Part shown: one piece after another, positions 9,507 to 17,559 of the stretch
Layout of the letters: each line of letters begins with the position of its first letter
How positions within the stretch are numbered: position 1 is the first letter of the stretch
Source of the DNA: an uncultured Methanomassiliicoccus sp.
GTDB taxonomy: Archaea > Thermoplasmatota > Thermoplasmata > Methanomassiliicoccales > Methanomassiliicoccaceae
Direction: 5' to 3'
DNA length: 64,000 nucleotides
NCBI GenBank assembly: GCA_905203995.1
Contig: CAJKXZ010000001.1
Span: 1 to 64,000 of the forward strand
Notes under the pieces: model-generated
What the model was told of the DNA's origin: nothing
Seen by the model: only the letters and a program-made list of their open reading frames with translations
Database searches by the model: none
Translations under genes and position numbers: made by a program

Positions 9507-10151
9507 ATGAGTGCAGAAGAAGTACTAGAGAAGTTATCAGATGTAGTGATTAAAGGAAAGATCAAGGAAGCCAAACCATTAGCCGAGGAAGCTCTCGCTG
9601 CTGGTGCAACTCCTGAGGTCATCATTTTTGACGCTTTAAGCAAAGCTATGGGTGTTGTTGGACAGAAATACGAAAGCAAACAGTATTTCCTGCCTCAGGT
9701 ATTATTGGCTGCTCAGACCATGTACCAGGCTTTGGACGTCGTCTTGCCCAAACTCAAAGCCGGCTCCTCTGCTGACGCAGCTGCCAAGATTGTCATCGGT
9801 GTTGTCGAAGGAGATGTTCACGATATCGGTAAGAACATCGTCAAAGCTATGCTCACCGGTGCTGGATACACAATCTTCGATATGGGCCGTGACTGCCCCA
9901 CCAAGAACGTTATCGACAAAGCAAAGGCCGAGGGAGCCAGCATTGTTGCAACCTCCTCTTTAATGACACCTACCCTGGCTGCCATGAAAGAAATCGAGAG
10001 GCTGCTCGCTGAGGAAAACCTCAAACCACAAGTCAAATCCATCATCGGTGGCGGCGCTACAACCAAAGATTTCGCTGGCCAGATTGGTGCAGATGGCTGG
10101 GCTTACGACGCTGTCGAAGCTGTAGAAGTTGTCAAAAACTTACTGAAGTAA
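9507..10151 (+). CDS. Methyltransferase corrinoid protein (MtbC/MtaC-like)
   Basis: 214 residues from ATG 9507, chosen for GGAGGA six bases upstream. N-terminal four-helix methionine-synthase-type cap (about 1-85), then a Rossmann B12-binding domain with the cobalt-ligand motif D103-V-H105-D-I-G108 and the GGGA loop (about 190). Such proteins carry a methyl group between a substrate-specific methyltransferase and a CoM methyltransferase. Substrate (methylamines, methanol, methylsulfides) cannot be decided, because no substrate-specific methyltransferase gene is beside it. The next genes are the MtbA/MtaA-like enzyme and RamA. Codon choice resembles the highly expressed mcr genes. Confidence 0.9.
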   Translation: MSAEEVLEKLSDVVIKGKIKEAKPLAEEALAAGATPEVIIFDALSKAMGVVGQKYESKQYFLPQVLLAAQTMYQALDVVLPKLKAGSSADAAAKIVIGVVEGDVHDIGKNIVKAMLTGAGYTIFDMGRDCPTKNVIDKAKAEGASIVATSSLMTPTLAAMKEIERLLAEENLKPQVKSIIGGGATTKDFAGQIGADGWAYDAVEAVEVVKNLLK

Positions 10152-10152
10152 G
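10139..10152 (+). terminator. Small hairpin over stop codon of the corrinoid gene
   Basis: CTTAC-TGAA-GTAAG spans the TAA stop (10149-10151) and is followed by pyrimidine-rich DNA. It may act as a weak terminator or protect the 3' end. Similar hairpins overlap the stop codons of the next two genes. Confidence 0.35.
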
Positions 10153-10328
10153 CTGACAAACCTTCTCCCTAAACCTTTTACTTTTACATTTTTATGTCAA
10201 AGTAGAGAGATAGAATGTTTTTTATAGGGGAGAAAGGCAATATTTCATATAGGATTAAGTAAAAACTCTTTTATAGAGTGTCTCTATTTGAGAGGTAACA
10301 AGTTTATTAAATTAAGGAGAAATTATTC
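10152..10328 (+). promoter_or_regulatory. Promoter region of the CoM methyltransferase gene
   Basis: AT-rich DNA with a TATA-like TTTCATATAGG near 10243-10253, an inverted repeat ACTCTTTTATAGAGT (10265-10279) and the ribosome-binding sequence AAGGAGAAA just before the ATG. The spacing suggests a leader of roughly 60 bases and separate transcription from the corrinoid gene. Confidence 0.4.
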
Positions 10329-11327
10329 ATGACCCCAAAAGAAAGATTTTTAAGTGCTCTCGCTCGCAAAGAGATGGACAGACCCGCTGTTGGTTGCGTA
10401 ACCCAATCCGTAACTGTTGATCAGATGGACTGGGCCGGTGTCGAATGGCCAGCTGCCCACACTGACGCTCAGATGATGGCTAAACTCGGTATCGCCGGTG
10501 CCAAAGTTTTCGGATTTGAAAACGCTAGGGTACCTTTCTGCTTAACCCTTGAAGCTGAAGCCTTCGGTGCCACCGTCGACCTCGGTAACAAAGTTAAGAC
10601 CCCGATGTTGAAAGTCCACCCTTACTCCTCTGAAGACGAACCAGTCATTCCTGAGGGATTCTTAGGAAAGGGCAGAATCGCCACCGCTATCGAAGCTGTA
10701 AAAATCCTCAAAGCAGAATACGGTGAGGAATACCCCATCGTCGCTGGTACCACCGGCCCTCTGACCATCGCTGGTCACTTAGTCGGAACCGAAGACTTAC
10801 TGCTGATGATGATTACCGAGCCCGATACCGTTCACAAATTCATCAAAGTAACTGCTGAAATGGAAAAGCAGTACATCGCCGCTCTCGTAGCTGCTGGTGT
10901 CGACGTCATTAACATGAGCGACCCCTCTGCTTCCACTGACATGCTCTCTTCCGAGATGTTCGATGAATTCGCTCTCCCCTACACCAAGCACGCCTTTGAG
11001 GGAGCCGGCGACGCTAAGAAAATCTTACACATCTGCGGTAACACCACCTCTCTCCTCGACCACATGATCAACACTGGTGTTGATGCTCTGTCTATCGAAG
11101 AGAAAGTCGATTCCGCTGAAGCAGTTAACATTGTCAACGGCCGTGTAGCCCTCGTTGGTAACCTCGGATCCGTCAAGCCTCTCTACATGGGAACCCCTGA
11201 AGAGTGCGCTGCTGACGCTGCCCGTATCAGAGACGCTGGTTTCAACATCATCGCTCCTGGTTGCGGACTGGCTGCCGAGACCCCCAAGGCTAACATCGAA
11301 GCCTTCGTCAAAGCAATCAAAGGATGA
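10329..11327 (+). CDS. mtbA: Methylcobalamin:coenzyme M methyltransferase (MtbA/MtaA family)
   Basis: 332 residues of the uroporphyrinogen-decarboxylase fold. Zinc ligands of the CoM-binding site are visible: H234-x-C236 (LHICGN) and C312 (APGCG). It transfers the methyl group from a methylated corrinoid protein to coenzyme M, forming methyl-CoM for MCR. Position next to a corrinoid protein and RamA supports this. MtbA (methylamine) and MtaA (methanol) are close relatives, so the symbol is a best guess; an MtsA-like role is also possible. Strong ribosome-binding sequence AAGGAG and biased codons suggest high expression. Confidence 0.85.
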   Translation: MTPKERFLSALARKEMDRPAVGCVTQSVTVDQMDWAGVEWPAAHTDAQMMAKLGIAGAKVFGFENARVPFCLTLEAEAFGATVDLGNKVKTPMLKVHPYSSEDEPVIPEGFLGKGRIATAIEAVKILKAEYGEEYPIVAGTTGPLTIAGHLVGTEDLLLMMITEPDTVHKFIKVTAEMEKQYIAALVAAGVDVINMSDPSASTDMLSSEMFDEFALPYTKHAFEGAGDAKKILHICGNTTSLLDHMINTGVDALSIEEKVDSAEAVNIVNGRVALVGNLGSVKPLYMGTPEECAADAARIRDAGFNIIAPGCGLAAETPKANIEAFVKAIKG

Positions 11328-11345
11328 GGCGACAGCCTCTCTTTT
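11326..11345 (+). terminator. Hairpin terminator at stop codon of the CoM methyltransferase gene
   Basis: GAGGC-GACA-GCCTC (11326-11339) begins inside the TGA stop codon and is followed by TCTTTT, giving a compact terminator. Confidence 0.55.
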
Positions 11346-11440
11346 AAACCCCTTCCTTTTAACATTTTTTCAATATACAGATCGCTTTTTTTTGCTTAGG
11401 GCTTAAATACTTAAGAACTGCTGTTTATTCAGGGTCTCAT

Positions 11441-13078
11441 ATGGGCTATGGCATAGCATTAGATGTGGGTACCAGCGGGTACCGGAGTCATGTTGTCGAT
11501 CTTGCGAATAATAAGATAATTTCCACCGCTATCACCATGCGGCATCCGCTCCCGGGCGCCAACATCATGGATCACCTTCATTTTTGGATTGAGAATGGTG
11601 CTGAAGTTGGTCACAAAATCATCATGGATACGATCAACAATCTCATCGCTCTGCACCACGTTGATACTTCAAAAATTGAAAGGCTGGCTGTTTGCGGTAA
11701 CCCTATCCAAGTCTCCATGTTTGAGAACATTGAGGTCCGTGATTTGGCTTATGCCGGCAAATCCATGCTGGAACGTTTGAACATCACGCCGCCTAACCGC
11801 CGTGGTAAAGTTATCACCGCCGGCGACATCAATCTGACCGCATTGAATCCGGAAACGCAGGTTATTATTCCGCCGGCCATCCGTCATGAAATCGGGGCCG
11901 ATGCGCTTGCTATGATCATCAAATCCGGATTGCTGGACAAGAAAGAAACCTGCATGGTCACCGACTATGGCACCAATGCGGAAATGGGTCTCTATCACGA
12001 CGGTGATCTTTATTCAGGTTCCGCCGCGGCCGGACCGGCTATGGAAGGCCAGGCCATCACCCATGGTATGCTGGCGGCACCGCTGGCGATCAGTGATGTT
12101 GATTATGGCGAAAACGGCGGCTGGAAGAACATTGTGCTCAATGATGATCTCAAACCGATCGTCGGTTCGATCATCGATCCGGTCAGCGGTAAAGTTTTGA
12201 GCTCTTCAACTCAAAATGCGATCGGCATTACAGGTACTGGTGTTGTTTCAATCATTGCTTTAGGTATCGAATCAGGCGTCATCAAGCTGCCCACCATCGC
12301 TACTCCTGACCACATGATTCACTTGCAGGGCGGCATGGTCATTACTGAACATGATGTCAATGAAGCCGGTAAAGCGATGGGTGCCATCCGCGCTGGACAC
12401 CGCACGCTGATTGAAGAAGTCGGCATTGATGATGAAGAATTGAAGACGATGTATATGGCCGGTGCTTCCGGTACTTACGTCGATCCTGTAAAATCACAAA
12501 CCGTAGGCATGATTCCGCGGGTCATCGAGAGAACGGTGCAGATCGGTAACACCTCTTTAATGATGGCTTACGACTTAGTCAAAGACGATGAAACCCTCGA
12601 CATGATGCAGAGCGTCGCTGATTCGATTGCTTCCAAACACATTATGTTTGCTGGCAATGAAATCTTTGAGAACATCTATGTCAGTGAATTAGCCTACTGG
12701 ACAGAGGGCATGCCCTTGGATATGTACAACGAGATGATCGTCGGTAACGGTCTGCGTCCACTGCCAGCGCTCAAGCGCCCCAAGTATGTTGACCGCATGG
12801 TCGTTTCAGATATTCCGGTCATCGGCGGCGGCAAGCTCAAAGTGCTTGATGATGTCGGTGTTTACCTGATGGGCAGCTTCGAAGGCTGCATCGGCTGCGG
12901 CACCTGTGCCGACCGTTGTCCTGAAAAAGCACTATCGGTCATCGACGGCGGCAAATACGGTTATACGCTGAAAATTGCTACTGAACACTGTCTAGGCACT
13001 GCCTGTAAAAACTGTGAATCAGTATGTCCAGAAAGTGTTTACCACTTTAGTGAAATGACCATTACTGAAAAAGATTGA
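11441..13078 (+). CDS. ramA: Corrinoid protein reductive activase (RamA-like)
   Basis: 545 residues. The N-terminal ASKHA-type ATPase fold starts with GIALDVGTSG (4-13); a second nucleotide-site stretch is VTDYGTNAEMGL (near 173). Two [4Fe-4S] clusters close the protein: CIGCGTCADRCP and CLGTACKNCESVCP. RamA uses ATP to reduce Co(II) corrinoid back to active Co(I) in methylamine methyltransferase systems, which fits the two upstream genes. There is no clear ribosome-binding sequence; an AT-rich TTAAATACTTAA about 35 bases upstream could be the TATA box of a very short leader. Transcribed separately from the upstream gene, since a terminator intervenes. Confidence 0.9.
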   Translation: MGYGIALDVGTSGYRSHVVDLANNKIISTAITMRHPLPGANIMDHLHFWIENGAEVGHKIIMDTINNLIALHHVDTSKIERLAVCGNPIQVSMFENIEVRDLAYAGKSMLERLNITPPNRRGKVITAGDINLTALNPETQVIIPPAIRHEIGADALAMIIKSGLLDKKETCMVTDYGTNAEMGLYHDGDLYSGSAAAGPAMEGQAITHGMLAAPLAISDVDYGENGGWKNIVLNDDLKPIVGSIIDPVSGKVLSSSTQNAIGITGTGVVSIIALGIESGVIKLPTIATPDHMIHLQGGMVITEHDVNEAGKAMGAIRAGHRTLIEEVGIDDEELKTMYMAGASGTYVDPVKSQTVGMIPRVIERTVQIGNTSLMMAYDLVKDDETLDMMQSVADSIASKHIMFAGNEIFENIYVSELAYWTEGMPLDMYNEMIVGNGLRPLPALKRPKYVDRMVVSDIPVIGGGKLKVLDDVGVYLMGSFEGCIGCGTCADRCPEKALSVIDGGKYGYTLKIATEHCLGTACKNCESVCPESVYHFSEMTITEKD

Positions 13079-13099
13079 ATCTTTCAATCTTCTTTTTTC
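13071..13099 (+). terminator. Strong hairpin terminator overlapping the ramA stop codon
   Basis: Perfect nine-pair stem AAGATTGAA (13071-13079), loop TCT, TTCAATCTT (13083-13091), followed by a run of six T. The stop codon TGA lies inside the left arm. Confidence 0.75.
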
Positions 13100-13366
13100 T
13101 TTCTTTTTGTTTTGTTGCTTTAAGAAACACATATCGCGACTTTATTCTGATTGATCATTTTTCAAAAATAACCTGCTTTTTCACCTGCTGGTTTTATGTA
13201 GCTCTTCTGCTTACCAGTCTTAACATAGTATAGAATATATCCAGCTTAGTTATTGAATTTTGCCTAAATTGATACTTTGTTTTTTAAACCCGGCCTTTTA
13301 TGCAAAAATATTTTAATTACTACCTCGTTATCCGCATTAAATGCAAAAATGTTGCGGTGAGGGGAG
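13079..13366. other. Intergenic region between ramA and the Lrp-type regulator
   Basis: Beyond the terminator, no coding potential is seen. The stretch is AT-rich and carries two copies of ATGCAAAAAT (about 13300 and 13341) shortly before the regulator gene, which might be an autoregulatory site. Confidence 0.4.
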
Positions 13367-13831
13367 ATGGACAAAACTGATTTGGATATTTTAAGAATTC
13401 TCAAAAAGAATTCGCGAGAGAATCTTGCCACGATCGCGGACCGCTTAAACATCTCCAAAGCCACTGCCTCTCGCCGCATTGCTAAGTTGGAAAGTAGTGG
13501 CGCCATCTCTTCTTATTCCCTCAACATCAATTACAGCGATCTGGGCATTATCAAATCACTAATTTCCATTCAGATTGAAGGAACTGCCATTGATGAAGTA
13601 ATTGAGCCCATCAAGTCTTTCCCGGAAATCGCTACCATCTCCAAGGTTTTTGGTGATTACAGTCTCATTTGTGAAGCTTATACCAAAAGCGTTGATGAAT
13701 TGTATCAGCTCATCCAGGAACGAGTAGTTAAACTGCCTAACATCCGCAATGTGGATGTCAGTATCATCATCGCCACCGAGTCGTCTAACTTCGATCCCGG
13801 TTTGGATATTCTGATCCGCAATGCGCCTTAA
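13367..13831 (+). CDS. Lrp/AsnC family transcription regulator
   Basis: 154 residues: an N-terminal winged helix-turn-helix (about 1-60, LDILRILKKNSRENLATIADRLNISKATASRRIAKLESSG) and a C-terminal RAM/ligand-sensing domain (65-150). Start ATG 13367 is preceded by GAGGGGAG. These proteins form octamers that bind amino acids or other small molecules. The target is not evident: the neighbours are ramA (upstream) and an immunity-type gene (convergent). Two copies of ATGCAAAAAT in its own promoter may be binding sites. Confidence 0.85.
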   Translation: MDKTDLDILRILKKNSRENLATIADRLNISKATASRRIAKLESSGAISSYSLNINYSDLGIIKSLISIQIEGTAIDEVIEPIKSFPEIATISKVFGDYSLICEAYTKSVDELYQLIQERVVKLPNIRNVDVSIIIATESSNFDPGLDILIRNAP

Positions 13832-13922
13832 AGTGCGTTTAAGCTTGTTTATGATAACTTCATAAGTAAAAATTATTATACCTCAGCAGTAAGCTGCAGA
13901 GGTTAAATTAATTTTGATGATT

Positions 13923-14831
13923 TTAATTTCCGGTGAGTACCGCGGTCATTTCTTCTAAAGTCAAACCGCGAATTCGCAGATAGTCTCCGCGCGTTTCCAG
14001 CACATAAGGTTGTAAACGCTGTAAAGCAGTCTCGTAAGGCAGCACGCCCAGCGTCTCATTTTTAGTCAGACTAACGAACATCACGGCCCACTGTGAAATG
14101 GTCTCTCCTTCAATTTTATAGATGGTTTCCGGTGCAGCGGGCAGAATGATATCCAATGATTCTGCGAAAGTAAAACTAGCCATCAATGAACCGTCCTCCA
14201 GTTCAAACACTTGCGGCTCTGCTTCAGCTGTCTGCGACCAGGCGTCTTCTTCTGAGTGATTTGCACCCAGTTCAAAGAGCAGCTGCTGATGAACAACCGC
14301 CTTTCCTTTCTCAAGACTCTCCACGCTTGCGCTGCCGCCTAACATCAGTGCGGGCACAAAACAGAAGATTTCCTCCTCTGCCAGCGCACCTTTTTCTTTC
14401 ACCGCCATCGCAAAGAGCTCTTTGTTGAGTACTTCGGCGGTAATTTCTTCATCAGTAATAAATTCCTCAAAAAACTCTTGAAAACTGTAAGCGCAGGTGA
14501 TGATCTGGCGGTAGTGGATGTCCAGCAGACAAACATCATCTTCGGTAGCGGACAGCCGACGGTAATAGAAGATATTGCCGAAAGCGGTAATCATGATTGG
14601 CAGGCGGGTCGGATCTTCGTTACCCAGCCAAGTGTAGAGACTGTCTTGATACTCCGCCGGGTTGATTATTTTCAACAGTCCGTTGCCATAAGCACCCAAG
14701 CCGTATTGCTGCCAAAGTTCCAGCAGCTCGGCGGGCAGTATTTCTTGAAACTGGGCTAAGACCTCAGCGCCCGGTTTTGGTAAGTCAGCAGCCGGCGGAT
14801 ACTGCTTCAGGAATTCTGTAAAGTCGACCAT
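13923..14831 (-). CDS. GAD-like / Tdi1-type immunity protein with C-terminal extension
   Basis: 302 residues from ATG 14831, chosen because GAGGGG lies seven bases upstream; an upstream ATG (14846) would overlap that site. Residues 1-165 resemble the GAD-like plus Tdi1 C-terminal domains (PAELLELWQQYGLGAYGNGLLKIINPAEYQ; a FGNIFYYRR strand; LDIHYRQI). This family is known from immunity proteins of type VI and other polymorphic toxins in bacteria. The remaining part (about 170-302) is acidic and I do not recognise it. No toxin gene is adjacent. It follows a SAM methyltransferase gene in the same direction with a 55-base gap. The immunity role is inference from the family. Confidence 0.65.
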   Translation of the reverse strand: MVDFTEFLKQYPPAADLPKPGAEVLAQFQEILPAELLELWQQYGLGAYGNGLLKIINPAEYQDSLYTWLGNEDPTRLPIMITAFGNIFYYRRLSATEDDVCLLDIHYRQIITCAYSFQEFFEEFITDEEITAEVLNKELFAMAVKEKGALAEEEIFCFVPALMLGGSASVESLEKGKAVVHQQLLFELGANHSEEDAWSQTAEAEPQVFELEDGSLMASFTFAESLDIILPAAPETIYKIEGETISQWAVMFVSLTKNETLGVLPYETALQRLQPYVLETRGDYLRIRGLTLEEMTAVLTGN

Positions 14832-14886
14832 GAATATTCCCCTCATTTAGTAATAATATGTTAATTAATCACAATCTAACTGCTCT

Positions 14887-15723
14887 TCAGGCGGGGGTTA
14901 TCAGACACACCCAGCGGTCATAGAAAGCGTCTCTTTCATTCTCAAAGATAGTAATTTTTCTATCCTCAGCGGCCAGCCAGGAGCTTACCATCTGCGCTTC
15001 TTTTTCACTTTCGACGGTAATCAGTACCTGTTCGCAGGTCTCCACCAGTTCACCGAGAACTTCCTGCCAGATGTAAGCAGTAAAATCATTGATGGTGCCG
15101 GCCATCAGTGCCAGGCCATAGGGGCAGGGCGGCAGATAGCAGGAAGCGTAACGGGCATCAACACACATTGTTTCCTCTTTTTTCAGTCTTTCTTTACTGA
15201 TGCCTAGGGCCAGCAGGGCAGGATCAATGTCACAGCAGACGGGAGTATAACCAAGACTGCGTAATGCAACTGCGCCTAGACCGGAGCCGCAGCCGCAGTC
15301 GAGGCAGTTTTCACCAGCACCGTTGCCCCAGACTTCTGCCAGCAGACCTTTTACTTTCTCGGCACGGTCCGCTGAAAAATCATCAATCGCCGGCGGGACA
15401 TCGGCACATAAGATATCTAAGTAATATTCACGGACGGCTTTGATCAGTGATTCTGTATCGATTTCGATTGTTTCGCCGTCAATACCCTCGAATTTTTCAA
15501 TAATTTCAATGACTGGTGCGCGTAGCACAAAGACGGCGCCGCTCCAAGTTTCACCGGATTTTAAGGCCAGTAAGATCGGCCAGCCTTTTTCATTAACCAC
15601 CAGTTTAGCTTCTTTACCGGCGGCAAGGAGAATTTCTTCAGTATAGGTATCGCTGATCAATGATTGAAAGTTAGGTTCGATCAGTTCAATGGCCGGAACA
15701 TGCAATAATTCAGGGAGCTTCAT
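14887..15723 (-). CDS. Class I SAM-dependent methyltransferase, substrate unknown
   Basis: 278 residues. A unique N-terminal region (1-115) precedes a Rossmann methyltransferase core with the glycine-rich SAM motif LDCGCGSGLG (about 142-151) and an acidic residue ending the next strand (CCDIDPALL). The substrate is unknown. No ribosome-binding sequence is seen; a TATA-like CTAAAATATAAC about 25-35 bases before the ATG suggests a leaderless transcript and forms a divergent promoter with the HEAT-like gene. Being about 2.7 kb from the mcr operon and next to ycaO/tfuA raises the possibility of a protein-modifying enzyme, but that is speculation. Confidence 0.75.
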   Translation of the reverse strand: MKLPELLHVPAIELIEPNFQSLISDTYTEEILLAAGKEAKLVVNEKGWPILLALKSGETWSGAVFVLRAPVIEIIEKFEGIDGETIEIDTESLIKAVREYYLDILCADVPPAIDDFSADRAEKVKGLLAEVWGNGAGENCLDCGCGSGLGAVALRSLGYTPVCCDIDPALLALGISKERLKKEETMCVDARYASCYLPPCPYGLALMAGTINDFTAYIWQEVLGELVETCEQVLITVESEKEAQMVSSWLAAEDRKITIFENERDAFYDRWVCLITPA

Positions 15724-15802
15724 CAGCCGGCCATATGCTCTTAGTTATATTTTAGCTAGTTTGTAAATGATTAAGTACAAAAGCACCGGATGGGGCTACC
15801 AC

Positions 15803-16243
15803 ATGCTCGAAAAACAAATTACTGCTCTTTCTTCGAAGAACAATAATGTTGCCTATCAGGCGCTGAAAGAACTTCAAAAATTAAGTGAAGAGAGTAATGA
15901 AGTCTATGCTTACTTGAGTATATTCATGGACATGATCAACAGTGATAATTCCTACCTGCGCATGCGCGGGCTTACCCTCATCGCCATCAATGCCCGATGG
16001 GATAGCGATCATCAAATCGATAAAATCATTTCTCAATATCTGCAACACATTACTGATGAAAAGCCCATTGCAGCAAGACAGTGTCTCCAAATGTTGCCGC
16101 TGATTGCTCAATTTAAACCTGAGTTGAAGGATACGATTATCGCAGCTTTACAGACAGCTGATTTTTCTCATTATGTCGAAAGTATGCAGCCACTGGTACG
16201 CAAAGATCGGCAGAAAGCCTTAGTGGCTATTAACGCACTTTAA
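15803..16243 (+). CDS. HEAT-like repeat protein of the 'SufBD-like' bacterial type
   Basis: 146 residues from ATG 15803 (MLEKQITAL); an in-frame ATG at 15767 would add twelve residues. It is all alpha-helical with about four HEAT-like helix pairs (AYQALKELQKLSEESNEVYAYL, SYLRMRGLTLIAINARWD, EKPIAARQCLQMLPLIAQFKPEL). Proteins of this exact build are common in gut Firmicutes, where they are often labelled 'SufBD protein' without functional proof. A scaffold role is inferred from the fold; the sequence type suggests transfer from bacteria. It has no operon partner. Confidence 0.65.
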   Translation: MLEKQITALSSKNNNVAYQALKELQKLSEESNEVYAYLSIFMDMINSDNSYLRMRGLTLIAINARWDSDHQIDKIISQYLQHITDEKPIAARQCLQMLPLIAQFKPELKDTIIAALQTADFSHYVESMQPLVRKDRQKALVAINAL

Positions 16244-16255
16244 TCTGGAAAACCC

Positions 16256-16290
16256 AGGTGATAATCACCTATTTAGCTGTTTTAAAACAG
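16256..16290. other. Two adjacent palindromes between HEAT-like gene and ycaO
   Basis: AGGTGAT-A-ATCACCT (16256-16270) and CTGTTTTAAAACAG (16277-16290) lie six bases apart. The first may end the upstream transcript; the pair could also be an operator for ycaO, whose start is 70 bases downstream. Confidence 0.4.
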
Positions 16291-16359
16291 GCAATTTTCC
16301 ACAAGCGGCTTTTCTTTTGCAAGGAGAAGCTTAAACTAGCACTTTACTAATCTCTGTCT

Positions 16360-17559
16360 ATGAAGCTGGGCCCAACCCCCAAGAAGTATACCCACGGCGG
16401 CCATCATGCCCTCGATCCCGCGACTACGCTGCAAAGGATCGAACCATTAGCTAAAGTCGCCGGTATTACCAGAACTGCGGATATCACTGATCTTGACCGG
16501 GTCGGCATTCCAGTTTTTTCCTCAATCCGTCCTGCGGCGGAAAGCGGTGCTATTTCTGTTTACAACGGCAAAGGTCTCACCAAAGACGAAGCCAAAGTCT
16601 CTTCGATCATGGAAGGTTTGGAACGTTATTGTGCTGAGCTGCGAGACGCCCCGCTGCTGCGCGGCGGTGTCGAAGACTTTCTCAGTACGCATAATGCCGT
16701 GCATCCCATGGATCTTATTCTGCCGCAGGCCACCGCTTATCACCTGCCACGTTACCAAGTTGCCTGGGTGCAGGGCACTGAACTCAATTCAATGAGTGAC
16801 ATTTGGCTGCCGGCTTCTGCAGTCTTCCATCCATATACTTCTAAAATTGACATGATGCTTTTCCGTACTTCGACTAACGGTTTGGCTTCCGGCAATACTC
16901 TGGAAGAAGCGGCCCTCCACGGACTTTTTGAAGTCATTGAACGGGACGCCTGGTCGCTGACGGAATACTACCGCCGCGTTAACGGTGATCTTGAGATCCC
17001 GTCCTCGGGGCCGGTAAAAGAACTGATGGATAAGTTCCTCACCCACGGCATCGAAGTACATCTCAAAGATCTCACTTCTGACATCGGCGTGTCGACCATC
17101 GCCGCCGCCGCGGATGACGTAGAAATGCAGGATCCGGCCCTGCTTACCTTAGGTATCGGCACTCATTTGGATCCGGAAGTAGCGGCCATTAAAGCCTTGT
17201 TAGAAGTGGCGCAGAGCCGCTTGACGCAGATTCACGGTGCGCGGGAAGACACCGTTAAAGGCGACGCCGCCCGTAAACTCGGCTACGAACGCATGCGTCG
17301 TCTGAACCGCATGTGGCTGGAGGATTCTGAGCAAACCATCGCCTTTGACAGCTTCCCGGACCTGGTAACAGATGACATCTTTGATGATCTGCAGGTCACA
17401 AGGGCTAAGCTAAACGCCCGCGGGCTTACGAGAACGATTTTGGTAGACTTAACTAGAGAAGAAATCGGCATCCCGGTGGTAAAAGTCATTGTGCCGGGCA
17501 TGGAAGTCTTTGCCATCGACGACGAACGGGTCGGCTTACGGATGATGACGCAGAAATGA
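16360..17559 (+). CDS. ycaO: YcaO-type thioamide synthetase acting on McrA (methanogenesis marker 1)
   Basis: 399 residues. YcaO signatures are visible: SSIMEGLERY (81-90) and GLFEVIERDAW (188-198), both supplying acidic ligands for the ATP/Mg site. In methanogens YcaO with TfuA uses ATP and a sulfide source to turn the backbone of one McrA glycine into thioglycine. This fits its place immediately upstream of tfuA (four-base overlap) and 0.9 kb before mcrB. No clear ribosome-binding sequence precedes ATG 16360; the transcript may be leaderless. Its codon use (CGC/CGG arginines) differs from the mcr genes. Confidence 0.92.
   Translation: MKLGPTPKKYTHGGHHALDPATTLQRIEPLAKVAGITRTADITDLDRVGIPVFSSIRPAAESGAISVYNGKGLTKDEAKVSSIMEGLERYCAELRDAPLLRGGVEDFLSTHNAVHPMDLILPQATAYHLPRYQVAWVQGTELNSMSDIWLPASAVFHPYTSKIDMMLFRTSTNGLASGNTLEEAALHGLFEVIERDAWSLTEYYRRVNGDLEIPSSGPVKELMDKFLTHGIEVHLKDLTSDIGVSTIAAAADDVEMQDPALLTLGIGTHLDPEVAAIKALLEVAQSRLTQIHGAREDTVKGDAARKLGYERMRRLNRMWLEDSEQTIAFDSFPDLVTDDIFDDLQVTRAKLNARGLTRTILVDLTREEIGIPVVKVIVPGMEVFAIDDERVGLRMMTQK

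Noticed and set aside
4424..14881. Near-identical 18-base intergenic match ATTAATC[G/A]CAATCTAACT at 4424-4441 and 14864-14881
   Set aside because: One mismatch over 18 bases is expected by chance about once in a window of this size, and the contexts differ.
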